Assembly: GCA_016290715.1 (NCBI GenBank)
Contig: JAEEUY010000128.1
Span: 1-20,862, forward strand
Reading direction: 5' to 3'
From: Bacteroidales bacterium
GTDB lineage: Bacteria; Bacteroidota; Bacteroidia; Bacteroidales; WCHB1-69
DNA length: 20,862 nucleotides
Below the pieces are notes generated by a model. The model did not search any database. It saw nothing but the letters and a program-made list of their open reading frames with translations, and was not told the origin of the DNA. Positions 1-7,962 of the stretch are shown in pieces. Each line of letters opens with the position of its first letter. The stretch's first letter is position 1. The translations under genes were made by a program, and so were the position numbers.

Positions 1-58
1 CACGATGCCCGATGTGCATTTTTTAACGTTTTTTTCATCAAGGCCAGAAGTTGGGCGG
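1..58. repeat. 58-bp direct repeat, copy 1 (partner at 356-413)
   Basis: The first 58 bases match 356-413 with two mismatches (positions 47 and 53); the first 46 bases are identical, including the lengths of the two T runs. In the second copy the first five bases are the closing arm of a 7-bp hairpin (344-360). Copy 1 therefore probably begins just after the same hairpin of an earlier element lying outside the window. Function unknown. Confidence 0.85.
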
Positions 59-126
59 CGGGATGGGGGCAGTGTATATACAATATAAATTAATGATTAT
101 CAGTATGATAAATAATATCGTACTCT

Positions 127-360
127 TCGTGTGCCAAAGGCACACAATCTCAGTAACCTCAGACAAGCGGAACGAAGTGAAGTGCAGTCTGGGGTAGGGA
201 TGCGCGGTACGGCAATAGCGTCTCGAAGAGACGCGACATAAGCGCTACCTGATGATACGTAGCGTGCTCCCGCACGCCCGTACAATCCGCAGCTCCACAC
301 CCCAGACTGCGGCCTGACAGCCTTGTCTGAGGTTACTAGAATCTCGTGCCTCTGGCACGA
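127..360. repeat. Palindromic, multi-hairpin intergenic element (MITE- or structured-RNA-like)
   Basis: This is a non-coding unit with nested pairing. The outer stem is 16 bp, perfect (152-167 with 322-337). The second stem is 12 bp, perfect (184-195 with 299-310). A third stem pairs 204-212 with 278-290 around a 4-nt bulge. It encloses small hairpins at 218-234 (7 bp, GAA loop) and 243-264 (6 bp), and an alternative 6-bp hairpin at 262-277. Each end carries a further 7-bp, 3-nt-loop hairpin (129-145 and 344-360). The left end 127-167 and the reverse complement of 322-360 resemble each other, so the whole unit is an imperfect palindrome. It encodes no transposase and could be a MITE or REP-like repeat, or a folded RNA. 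The structure is seen directly; the nature of the element is inferred. Confidence 0.75.
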
Positions 361-413
361 TGCCCGATGTGCATTTTTTAACGTTTTTTTCATCAAGGCC
401 ATAAGTTTGGCGG
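356..413. repeat. 58-bp direct repeat, copy 2
   Basis: Second copy of the sequence at 1-58, directly attached to the right edge of the palindromic element. It suggests that the repeating unit is the palindrome plus about 53 bp of tail, and that units occur in tandem or at many sites. The rest of 1-539 holds no gene; 414-472 shows nothing recognisable. Confidence 0.85.
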
Positions 414-472
414 ACAGAAATGGTAGGAGATAAATGTTTTGTCCTTTATAGGTTTGCTTAGTATGTAAGATG

Positions 473-508
473 AAAAAAAACAGGGAAACCTGCACTTGCA
501 GATTCCCC
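473..508 (-). terminator. Rho-independent terminator of the 999-aa surface protein gene
   Basis: Read on the minus strand, a 10-bp stem with one bulged U (483-493 with 498-507, loop 494-497) is followed by TG and eight U (473-480). It lies about 30 bases after the stop codon of the minus-strand gene at 540-3539 and should end that transcript before the palindromic element. Confidence 0.85.
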
Positions 509-539
509 CATTCTCACTTTTCAAATTTCAATTTGCCGT

Positions 540-3539
540 TTATTCGCTGTCGCGGACGCAGCGGACAGAATGCAACCACCGAAAGTCACCGTTAGTTTGT
601 ATGCCCAACGATGAGGAGTTTTGACCAATCGCTGCATAGCCGCAATAAGTATTACAAGTAGCAGACCAAAAATAGGTAGCATTAATTTTTTCTTGGTCTA
701 AATTATTCCCCGTCACATAACCTGCCGGCAGTGCCGAAAAACCGCTTAAATTATGGTTTACAGTTCCACATGGACAAGGAGCACTACAATATCCGCCAGA
801 CTGCGATTCTGCTGGCCATCCATCACCAACTAATTTCACAGCTTGATTAGCATTTTCATTATTTTTCAATGTTGTCCATTCGTCATTCGTTGGGATATGC
901 CATCCTTTCGGGCAAATTCCACGATGAGGAGAATTAACTTTTGAACTTGCATCCCAACCCGTTACTGCATTAGTACTAAATTCATCATTATTATAAAAGT
1001 CCATAGCAGCACAATAATTGTACAATAATCCATAATTTAAAGATTCATAAGTAGCAGGATCATTATGGTACCAATGGGCGGACTTGCCATGTCTTGTTTT
1101 AAAATAAGAGCCATCAGCCAACCCTTGATGATTAACGATATTGCTGTTGGTTATTGGGCTATGAGCGCATTTTACGTTTTCTGCGAGCCAGCACTGTGAG
1201 CCAATTTGAACTACAGGATATACATTGCCGTCGTAATCGGTAACTGAAGTAATATTGCCCGAAGCATCTGTTTCCTCATAACCATCGTTGGCAGCACCGC
1301 TACCACTGTCATAACCATTGTTTTCATAATCTGTTCCTTGGTGGGCAGTAGTTACAGCACACTTATAGATACTTTCAGGGGGAGTAACCACCGTAACCGT
1401 TCCCGTAGCGATACAGCCAGTAGAAATTGAAGAAGGATGGATGTTAATAAGTGTAACCGTATAGGTGCCTTCCTCTTGATACAGGTGTTCTGTCCCGTAC
1501 GCTACCCCTTCTTGAACTGCAGAGCCGTCACCCCAGTCAACCTTAGAGTAGCTTGTCAGCGCAGTAACAGTAAGATAATTCACGTTGAAATTGGTGCTTG
1601 GAATATCATGTTGGATATCGTTGCGTGTTCTCAAATCTTCCCATTTACCCTTTATCAAAGCCCCCGTAACCTTATGTTTTGCCGTACACTCAATACTAAT
1701 TGCATCGTGGGAACTAGAAGTAGCAGAAATGGTTATCGTATAATTGCTTCCATCTGCAACATCCGAAGACACTGTTGGAAGTGCATAATGATTCTCGGCT
1801 GCATTATCAGATTGGTAATAACGCCAAGTAAAATCCTCATAATCATCAATATCGCCGACTAAAGGATTAGCGGTATAGGTTACTGAGACGGGGGCATTTC
1901 TACAAATCCAGATATCATCATCTTCTATATCGGAATAGTATTGGGATGTAATCACAAACTCATTTGATGCCCCGCTGGTTACTTCAATAGGATCCGTATA
2001 GGTGATATTGTCCACATTTTGCAATTTCACAATCACACAATAGACTGTTTCATCTTCCAAAGATGAAATGGTTTGATTATAAGGCGTACCATTGGATATT
2101 GTTTCAGAAGCTGTGAGCGCAGTGTAGTCAGCAATATTGGTGCCACAGGTGGCCTCTGTCTTCTTCTTGTAGAATATTTGTACCGTTCCTTCTCCCGGTT
2201 CCTTGAAATTAAGACTACTCAATGTTACAGTAATACCCGAAGGGGTTGTGGTTGTTCCGTTAACCGTACCTGTAGGAGCGTTTGCAAGCGTTTTGGTATC
2301 AGCGACCGTTGAAGTGGCGGTACCCAGCATATTGGTAGCCGAAACCGTTACATAATATTGTGTATAAGGATCCAAACCGCTTAATGTGATTTCAGATTCA
2401 TTTCCTGTAACACAAGTACTTTCACTCATATCGCTATTTTTAGAGTAGCAGCATTCATAGGAAGTAATATCCACGCCCGGGCTGGTAAAGGAGGAGGTTA
2501 CTTTCAATGAAGTGGTTGTAACTTCGCTCAAACTGATACTGTTAAACACAGGAGGGGTAGCATTCTTAAATGCGTCAAGTTCTTCTTCCAACGCCGTTAT
2601 CCGTCTGCTCAAGCTATCGAATATTGTCCAGAGATCGCAGGCGTTCACTACCACATTGTTGCAATTGGTGCCATTGGTGGCATTATCGCCAGAAATAACG
2701 AAGCCGCGAGGTACGATATTGGTGCCTGTAAACTCATTGTCAGCATTTTTCAATGCCACATTGGTGCAGTTAGCCTCAATGGTAGTGCAGAGGTCGGTTG
2801 TTTTCGTATAGTATCCCAATGTATCATTAAGATGTGTATTGGTGGCATAGATGGAAAGATCCGGTTTGTTGCTCAAATCGTCGTAGCTGCCGCTGGTGGC
2901 TACCGTGGCAAGTGCAGGCTTGTTTTGGATATAGGCGGCATTGGTCGTTGTTGTTTCCGTCCAGTCGGCCTGTACTTGTGCAGCGGGTTCGGGAATGGTT
3001 ACATTCACTGCTTCGGCGGCGTTGGCCGTAAAGGTTCCCAACGTGGTTTCCCCTTGCTTGATGGTCAACGTGGCATTGTTGATGTCCGGTTTGTTGGTTA
3101 AATCGTTGTAGCTTTTATCCCAAGCGGTGAACACGGGGTCAGATTCTGTTGCCTGTGCATTTCCTGCTTGCAGAGCGTATGGTACGGCCGTTACAACGGT
3201 GGGGACAACCACATCGCCATCCGCCAGATGATAGGTAACCTTGATGGTTGCCCCATTCCAGTTGACCACGTTGGTCAACTCTTCCACATTAGTTTGGCGG
3301 TTGGCATCGCCAATAGCGAAACTCACCACACCATTTTGGTTCGTGGTTACCGTTCTTGTTTCCTGATACTTTAGTTCATTCCCTTCCAAGATCTGAACGG
3401 TAAGATCGATGGCGGTATTTTGTATAAGACGGTTGTTCTCGTCTCGTACAACCGATTGGTAGCTCAATGTAGGCGTTTGTGCCCACAAACTCACCAATCC
3501 AAAAATCATCACTACTAAAAGCGTTAATAATTTTTTCAT
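540..3539 (-). CDS. Secreted modular surface protein: fibre-like N-terminal part, Fn3-like, PKD-like and C-terminal FISUMP domain
   Basis: 999 residues with a signal peptide (MKKLLTLLVVMIFGLVSLWA, cleavage near residue 20). Residues about 21-127 match the N-terminal module common in Bacteroidetes exported proteins (NYQAVVRD-like start, ending VTAVPYALQA). Three tail-fibre-like NKP motifs follow (near 143-151, 201-208, 217-226), then a short predicted coiled coil (about 305-325) that could trimerise. Two fibronectin-III-like domains (about 328-415 and 418-520) and a PKD-like domain (about 655-718, with DWGDGS and EGTYTVTL) come next. The C-terminus (about 765-997) is a FISUMP (Fibrobacter succinogenes major paralogous) domain: DYDGNVYPVVQIG, CWLAENV, GICPKGWHIPTNDEW, GFSALPAGY, YFWSAT, VRCVRD. 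Many cysteines suggest disulfides. I see no T9SS C-terminal sorting domain. Substrate or ligand unknown; adhesion or glycan binding is only a guess. The next gene, 60 bp upstream, also encodes a FISUMP protein. Confidence 0.9.
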   Translation of the reverse strand: MKKLLTLLVVMIFGLVSLWAQTPTLSYQSVVRDENNRLIQNTAIDLTVQILEGNELKYQETRTVTTNQNGVVSFAIGDANRQTNVEELTNVVNWNGATIKVTYHLADGDVVVPTVVTAVPYALQAGNAQATESDPVFTAWDKSYNDLTNKPDINNATLTIKQGETTLGTFTANAAEAVNVTIPEPAAQVQADWTETTTTNAAYIQNKPALATVATSGSYDDLSNKPDLSIYATNTHLNDTLGYYTKTTDLCTTIEANCTNVALKNADNEFTGTNIVPRGFVISGDNATNGTNCNNVVVNACDLWTIFDSLSRRITALEEELDAFKNATPPVFNSISLSEVTTTSLKVTSSFTSPGVDITSYECCYSKNSDMSESTCVTGNESEITLSGLDPYTQYYVTVSATNMLGTATSTVADTKTLANAPTGTVNGTTTTPSGITVTLSSLNFKEPGEGTVQIFYKKKTEATCGTNIADYTALTASETISNGTPYNQTISSLEDETVYCVIVKLQNVDNITYTDPIEVTSGASNEFVITSQYYSDIEDDDIWICRNAPVSVTYTANPLVGDIDDYEDFTWRYYQSDNAAENHYALPTVSSDVADGSNYTITISATSSSHDAISIECTAKHKVTGALIKGKWEDLRTRNDIQHDIPSTNFNVNYLTVTALTSYSKVDWGDGSAVQEGVAYGTEHLYQEEGTYTVTLINIHPSSISTGCIATGTVTVVTPPESIYKCAVTTAHQGTDYENNGYDSGSGAANDGYEETDASGNITSVTDYDGNVYPVVQIGSQCWLAENVKCAHSPITNSNIVNHQGLADGSYFKTRHGKSAHWYHNDPATYESLNYGLLYNYCAAMDFYNNDEFSTNAVTGWDASSKVNSPHRGICPKGWHIPTNDEWTTLKNNENANQAVKLVGDGWPAESQSGGYCSAPCPCGTVNHNLSGFSALPAGYVTGNNLDQEKINATYFWSATCNTYCGYAAIGQNSSSLGIQTNGDFRWLHSVRCVRDSE

Positions 3540-3599
3540 TTCATTTAGTTTTATTTGTTAATTTTAATTTTTAATCTTCTAATCCTTTCTTCTCAAAAA

Positions 3600-4724
3600 C
3601 TAATAATCCATAACACATCTCACACTTAAGCCATTCTCTTTTAATCCCGGAACCATCACCATGGTGCCGCATGAAGCTCCGAATGCACAAGATATAGCCA
3701 TCATTCCCGACTCCTTAATTGTCCAGAAATAGGCATTAACCAATGTTCTTTCATAGTTATTTGTTTCAGCATTGTAGAAACCGCCAGGAAGAACTGAGAA
3801 ACCGTAATCATCCGTACCTCCCGTTGGAACCCAATATTCTTCGGTCATCAACGAGGTGGGTTCAAATTGTGTCAGCACATAATTCATTTCCTCTTCAGTA
3901 GGAATATGCCATCCGTCGGGACAAACACCTTGTGGGGAATTGTAGGCTGTAGCTGCATCCCATGTATATAAGTGCCCGAGTTCCTCCAAAATGTTAATTC
4001 CCGGGAAAAGTTCGGCTGGAAGCGTCATCACATCGGGGATGTCGCTACCATCCCCATAGCGTTCAGCACGAAGATTCTTCGCCATCCAGCAAAAATTGCC
4101 CAGTCCAACTACAGGGTAATTATGTCCTTCATAATCTTGGATAGGTGACAAGGAAGCACAATTGAAGTTTTTGATAATAACTGCTACATCGCAGTTTTTT
4201 TGTAGGTTAGCAACGGAGGCTGTCCATATAGAGGTTGTTGTTTCCCCCACGGGATAGGCGTATGGGTTATCTTTATCAAGCGTCAATTGCACTTTGCCGT
4301 CATTAGGAATCACTTCTGGTTCTGGAAGGGTAACTTCATAGGTTAATGCCCCTGGAGCATCCATTTCGTGTTCATAATCGTCAGGACAAGTAAGTTGGTA
4401 CACTTGGCGGTGAATCAATTCATCGTAACCCTCCACCGTAGTAGATTCCACATCGTTGTTGCCTGGCGTATATGTTCCCATTTCGGTTGCATACAACAAT
4501 AATGTGTCAACGTTTTCCACAAAGAAACCCTGCTGTAGCCCTTCCGTAACACGACTGACAGGCGTTCCCGAAGGGGAAAGCTGATAAAATGTCTGGCCTA
4601 TGGATTCCGATATGTTGCCAACAGTGGAAAAGCCCGAAACCAACCCGACCATTTCCACCTGTCCTTGTGAAAAGCAACACCCCACCAACAATGTCAAAAG
4701 AGAAGTTAAAAAACACTTTTTCAT
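3600..4724 (-). CDS. Secreted FISUMP-domain protein with HYR-like domain
   Basis: 374 residues from the ATG at 4724. The frame is open 13 codons further to 4763, but the start at 4724 directly gives a good signal peptide (MKKCFLTSLLTLLVGCCFSQ). Residues about 22-70 resemble the N-terminal module of many Bacteroidetes exported proteins (SESIGQTFYQ, VTEGLQQGFFV). Residues about 103-190 look like a HYR domain (LTCPDDYE, YPVGETTTSIWTA, CDVAVIIKN). Residues about 192-373 are a FISUMP domain (DYEGHNYPVVGLG, CWMAKNL, GVCPDGWHIPTEEEM, GFSVLPGGF, AYFWTIKE, SVRCVMD). It lies upstream of the 999-aa FISUMP protein in the same direction with 60 bp between them, so the two may be co-transcribed. Function unknown; likely periplasmic or cell-surface. 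Confidence 0.85.
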   Translation of the reverse strand: MKKCFLTSLLTLLVGCCFSQGQVEMVGLVSGFSTVGNISESIGQTFYQLSPSGTPVSRVTEGLQQGFFVENVDTLLLYATEMGTYTPGNNDVESTTVEGYDELIHRQVYQLTCPDDYEHEMDAPGALTYEVTLPEPEVIPNDGKVQLTLDKDNPYAYPVGETTTSIWTASVANLQKNCDVAVIIKNFNCASLSPIQDYEGHNYPVVGLGNFCWMAKNLRAERYGDGSDIPDVMTLPAELFPGINILEELGHLYTWDAATAYNSPQGVCPDGWHIPTEEEMNYVLTQFEPTSLMTEEYWVPTGGTDDYGFSVLPGGFYNAETNNYERTLVNAYFWTIKESGMMAISCAFGASCGTMVMVPGLKENGLSVRCVMDY

Positions 4725-5011
4725 ATTGTATATTAATATTACATTTTTACACTTTTTTCTCACAAAACATAACTTGTTGCAAAATTCCTGCTATTTTTAT
4801 AAAAAAACAGCCACTTTTAGGATAAATACTAACAAAAAACTGTTTAAAAAACAGATTGATAACAACGAAACGAACAAGGATGTGAAGCCATTTTATATAA
4901 AATATAAAATATTGATTTTTCAATATTTTATCATGTCATCACATAAAAAAAGTGGATTTCTTGAATATTGCCACTTTTTTTGTTAAGAATAAAAAACTTT
5001 TGACTTTCAAC
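4725..5011. other. AT-rich intergenic spacer with an 11-bp hairpin at 4905-4930
   Basis: No gene is supported here; the plus-strand frames are low-complexity AT sequence without homology I recognise. The promoter of the FISUMP gene must lie here (transcription leftwards), but I find no clear TAnnTTTG box on the minus strand. An 11-bp perfect AT-rich hairpin (4905-4915 with 4920-4930, loop TTTT) precedes the hairpin at 4945-4981. Confidence 0.5.
4945..4981. terminator. Possible bidirectional terminator-like hairpin
   Basis: An 11-bp perfect inverted repeat (4945-4955 with 4971-4981, 15-nt loop) has a stem of seven A then GTGG, so each strand ends in a run of T. It sits just beyond the hppA terminator and may act as a back-up terminator. 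The long loop lowers confidence. Confidence 0.45.
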
Positions 5012-5051
5012 AAAAAAAACTCCCCCAAAAATTGAATTTTAGAGGAGTTTT
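5012..5051 (-). terminator. Rho-independent terminator of hppA
   Basis: On the minus strand, AAAACTCC (5044-5051) pairs with GGAGTTTT (5016-5023), and the U run continues to 5012. It begins about 20 bases after the hppA stop codon. Confidence 0.8.
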
Positions 5052-5073
5052 CTTGTATCAAAATATTCTCTGA

Positions 5074-7554
5074 CTATTTTTTCTTTTCATCTTTTTTGAT
5101 GCGCATTCCATAAAAAGAACGATAGACGAAAAACAGACCAATCAAGAGAAAGAAAAGACCGATATAAGGAGTATAGTCTGTAGTTGCCATTTCTGGTGCA
5201 TCAGGAATATATTCCCCCAAACTATTCATTACGCCTTGCGCGGTCAGTTTCATCATGATGGCTATTTCAACTGCGAGCATTCCAAACAAGGTAGAGAACT
5301 TAATAATAGGATTCATGGCCACAGAAGAAGTATCTTTATAGGGATCTCCAACTGTATCGCCGATGACTGTTGCCGCGTGCAGGTCGGTATTTTTCTCTTT
5401 CAAATCCACCTCCACTACTTTTTTGGCATTGTCCCATGCTCCGCCGGCATTGGCCATATAAATGGCTTGGAAGAGGCCAAAAATAGCGATTGAAATCAGA
5501 TAAGCGACGAAGAAATTAGGATCGAAGAAAGCGAAGGCCAAGGTAAGACAGAAGATAACGGCAAAGATATTCCACATTCCTTGTTGCGCGTACTTGGTAC
5601 AAATGCGGACTACCGTTTTAGAGTCTTCAATATCGGCTTGTGATTTATCCAGATTCAAGTTTTTCTTGATAAACTCAACCGCCCTATAAGCACCCGTTGT
5701 AACTGCTTGCATTGAAGCACCACTAAACCAATAGATTACAGCACCACCTGTAATAAATCCCAAAATAACAGGCGCATCGGTCAGACTTAATTGAAGCATA
5801 TTAAAATGATTGAGCATCAAGATAATAGCGAAAATCATGGTAGTGGCTCCCACAACGGCAGTACCTATCAACACAGGCTTGGCTGTTGCCTTGAAGGTAT
5901 TTCCGGCGCCATCGTTGGCTTCCAAGAAATATTTGCCTTTTTCAAAATCAGGAGTAAAGCCATAATCCTTCTCTATTTCCGATTTAATAGCGGGGAGATT
6001 CTCTATTTGTGAGAGTTCGAAAACAGACTGTGCATTGTCGGTTACCGGGCCATAACTATCTACCGCAATGGTAACGGGGCCCATGCCGAGGAATCCGAAA
6101 GCCACCAACCCGAAAGCGAAGATGGAATAGTAGGTTCCAAAGATATCCAATTCTTGAGCGGAGAAGAAGAAGGCAGCCAACATCAAGGCAACCATCACAA
6201 TCCCTTTCCAGAATGCGCTAAAATTACCCGCTACCATACCGGAAAGAATGGTAAGGGAAGCACCTCCTTCGCGAGAAGCGGTAACCACTTCTTGAACGTG
6301 CCGCGAATTAGAGCTGGTGAACGCTTTCGTAAATTCGGGAATAATGGCAGCCGCCAAGGTGCCCAAACTAATAATAGAGGCCAAGCGCCACCACATATTC
6401 GGTGAAACTTGTGCCGTAGCCAAAGCTGAATTTTCCGTAGCGAAACCATAATTATTAAATAACAGGTAGCTGATACAGAATGTAACAATGATAGAAACAA
6501 TAGAGGTAATCCATACTAAAGAGGTCAATGGATTTTCAAAATTGAAATTGTTCGCATTCTTATATTTTGCCTTGGATATCAAATCATTAATGCCGTATGA
6601 GAGCACCGAAGTGAAGACCATCAAGATACGCATAGCGAAAATCCAAACGATGAGCAATGCTTGCAATTCCACCGATTGAATAGAAAGAATGATAAAAGAA
6701 ATCAGTGCCACACCTGTAACGCCATAGGTTTCAAAGCCATCGGCAGTAGGGCCGACACTGTCACCGGCGTTGTCGCCTGTACAATCGGCAATCACCCCGG
6801 GATTCCGCGGGTCATCTTCCCCAATCTTGAAAATCACTTTCATCAAATCGGAACCGATATCAGCAATTTTGGTGAAAATACCGCCGGCAATACGCAAGGC
6901 ACTGGCGCCCAACGATTCACCGATGGCGAAACCGATCAGACAAGCGCCGGCACTTTCGGCAGGCACAAACATCAATATCACCAACATCAATATCAATTCA
7001 ATGGTAATCAGCAATAAACCGACACTCATACCCGATTGCAATGGCAATGCCACCACCGGCCATGGTCTCCCTCTCAAGGAAGCAAAAGCTGTACGGCTAT
7101 TGGCGAAATTGTTGATACGGATGCCAAACCATGCCACCACATACGAACCAGCAATACCCAAAATGGTCCATAAGAGAATGGTCAGCACTTGGGGAACCGC
7201 TTTCCCACTCAAAAATCCGAAGTAGAAACAGATGGCAATCCCAATGATTGCAAACAAAATAAGCAGGAACTTACCTTGTTGCAACAAATAAGTCTTGCAG
7301 GTTTCGTAAATCGTGGATGACACATTCTTCATTGAAGAGTGTACCGGTTTCTTTTTGATACGAACCACTTGGATCAGACCAAAAACCAACCCCAAAATCA
7401 CAATAATTGCCCCCCATAAAAGAAGGGCCTTCCCTGTTAATGCCGCATTAAAAAAATTAACGGTGGTGAAATCGGGCAAGGTCAAATCCGCTTCACTGGC
7501 ATGAACAAAGAAAGGAAATAACAGGGCTAACGCCATTAAAATTTTCTTTTTCAT
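5074..7554 (-). CDS. hppA: Membrane-integral ion-translocating pyrophosphatase (divergent HppA)
   Basis: 826 residues with many membrane segments. The enzyme hydrolyses cytoplasmic pyrophosphate and pumps H+ and/or Na+ across the inner membrane. Family motifs visible: GGIFTKIADIGSDL (224-237), EDDPRNP (246-252), a variant of the usual DNVGDNVGD loop at 257-272 (CTGDNAGDSVGPTAD), AVDSYGPVTDNAQ (497-509), GNTFKATAK (551-559), GGAWDNAKK (704-712) and GDTVGDPYKDTS (732-743). Lys555 occupies the position where K+-dependent enzymes have Ala, which predicts K+ independence. The N-terminus is long and signal-like (about residues 1-19). The protein is longer than the usual 650-750 residues, and the altered motif suggests the divergent subfamily rather than the canonical one. 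Ion specificity cannot be read safely from sequence. It is a single-gene unit with its own terminator and a probable promoter at 7613-7620. Confidence 0.93.
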   Translation of the reverse strand: MKKKILMALALLFPFFVHASEADLTLPDFTTVNFFNAALTGKALLLWGAIIVILGLVFGLIQVVRIKKKPVHSSMKNVSSTIYETCKTYLLQQGKFLLILFAIIGIAICFYFGFLSGKAVPQVLTILLWTILGIAGSYVVAWFGIRINNFANSRTAFASLRGRPWPVVALPLQSGMSVGLLLITIELILMLVILMFVPAESAGACLIGFAIGESLGASALRIAGGIFTKIADIGSDLMKVIFKIGEDDPRNPGVIADCTGDNAGDSVGPTADGFETYGVTGVALISFIILSIQSVELQALLIVWIFAMRILMVFTSVLSYGINDLISKAKYKNANNFNFENPLTSLVWITSIVSIIVTFCISYLLFNNYGFATENSALATAQVSPNMWWRLASIISLGTLAAAIIPEFTKAFTSSNSRHVQEVVTASREGGASLTILSGMVAGNFSAFWKGIVMVALMLAAFFFSAQELDIFGTYYSIFAFGLVAFGFLGMGPVTIAVDSYGPVTDNAQSVFELSQIENLPAIKSEIEKDYGFTPDFEKGKYFLEANDGAGNTFKATAKPVLIGTAVVGATTMIFAIILMLNHFNMLQLSLTDAPVILGFITGGAVIYWFSGASMQAVTTGAYRAVEFIKKNLNLDKSQADIEDSKTVVRICTKYAQQGMWNIFAVIFCLTLAFAFFDPNFFVAYLISIAIFGLFQAIYMANAGGAWDNAKKVVEVDLKEKNTDLHAATVIGDTVGDPYKDTSSVAMNPIIKFSTLFGMLAVEIAIMMKLTAQGVMNSLGEYIPDAPEMATTDYTPYIGLFFLLIGLFFVYRSFYGMRIKKDEKKK

Positions 7555-7612
7555 TGTAAGTTATTTATTTATAATATTTTAATAATTTTTGCTAACGCCA
7601 TAAAAAACGAAA

Positions 7613-7620
7613 CAAAAGTA
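7613..7620 (-). promoter_or_regulatory. Probable hppA promoter (-7 box)
   Basis: CAAAAGTA on the plus strand reads TACTTTTG on the minus strand, matching the Bacteroidetes TAnnTTTG box. It lies 59 bases upstream of the hppA ATG. No convincing -33 TTTG was found. Confidence 0.5.
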
Positions 7621-7832
7621 AAAAAAATTTAAAGTAGTTATATCATTTTTCTATAAAAAATATGGTAATTCCCTGTTTCTTCCAGAATGTTCTTTTTCAA
7701 GAAATTTTTCCAATCATTTTTGCAAAAAAAGTAACTCATCACCCGCCACATATCCTTCAATATCCACCGATAATAAAAGTAAATATTTATAAATCAATAT
7801 TTTATAATATAAAATATATTTTTCATTTTAAA

Positions 7833-7862
7833 CTGACAAAGAAAAAATTAAAAGTACCTTTG
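7833..7862 (+). promoter_or_regulatory. Sigma factor gene promoter
   Basis: TACCTTTG (7855-7862) matches TAnnTTTG exactly. CTGACA (7833-7838) lies 16 bases upstream as a -35/-33-like element. The start would be near 7869, leaving a leader of about 90 nt that contains a 7-bp inverted repeat (7875-7881 with 7902-7908). The rest of 7621-7832 is AT-rich without recognisable features. Confidence 0.65.
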
Positions 7863-7962
7863 CAAACTTTTTTTTGAACCAAATGGCGCTTCAAATTGTT
7901 ATGGTTCATCTTGTAACAAAAGACAAAAAAGAGCGTACAAGGGCGCAAAAGTTTTATTGAAT

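Noticed and set aside
184..310. Cloverleaf-like fold resembling a tRNA
   Set aside because: The stems are too long, and no T-loop, D-loop or anticodon arm of tRNA size is present.
100..495. 131-codon minus-strand frame across the palindromic element
   Set aside because: It runs through the hairpins, the 58-bp repeat and the terminator of the neighbouring gene. The composition (many Arg, Ser, Leu, Cys) is that of translated repeat DNA, and it has no recognisable domain.
2640..3140. Short repeated segments in the 999-aa protein gene considered as a CRISPR or tandem DNA repeat
   Set aside because: The similarity is at protein level (NKP fibre motifs) with irregular spacing; there are no identical DNA repeats with unique spacers.
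4600..4986. 128-codon plus-strand frame
   Set aside because: It is antisense to the signal-peptide region of the FISUMP gene and continues into AT-rich spacer with a low-complexity product.
7662..7877. 71-codon plus-strand frame in the hppA/rpoD spacer
   Set aside because: It covers the sigma factor promoter and its composition is simply AT-rich; no homology recognised.
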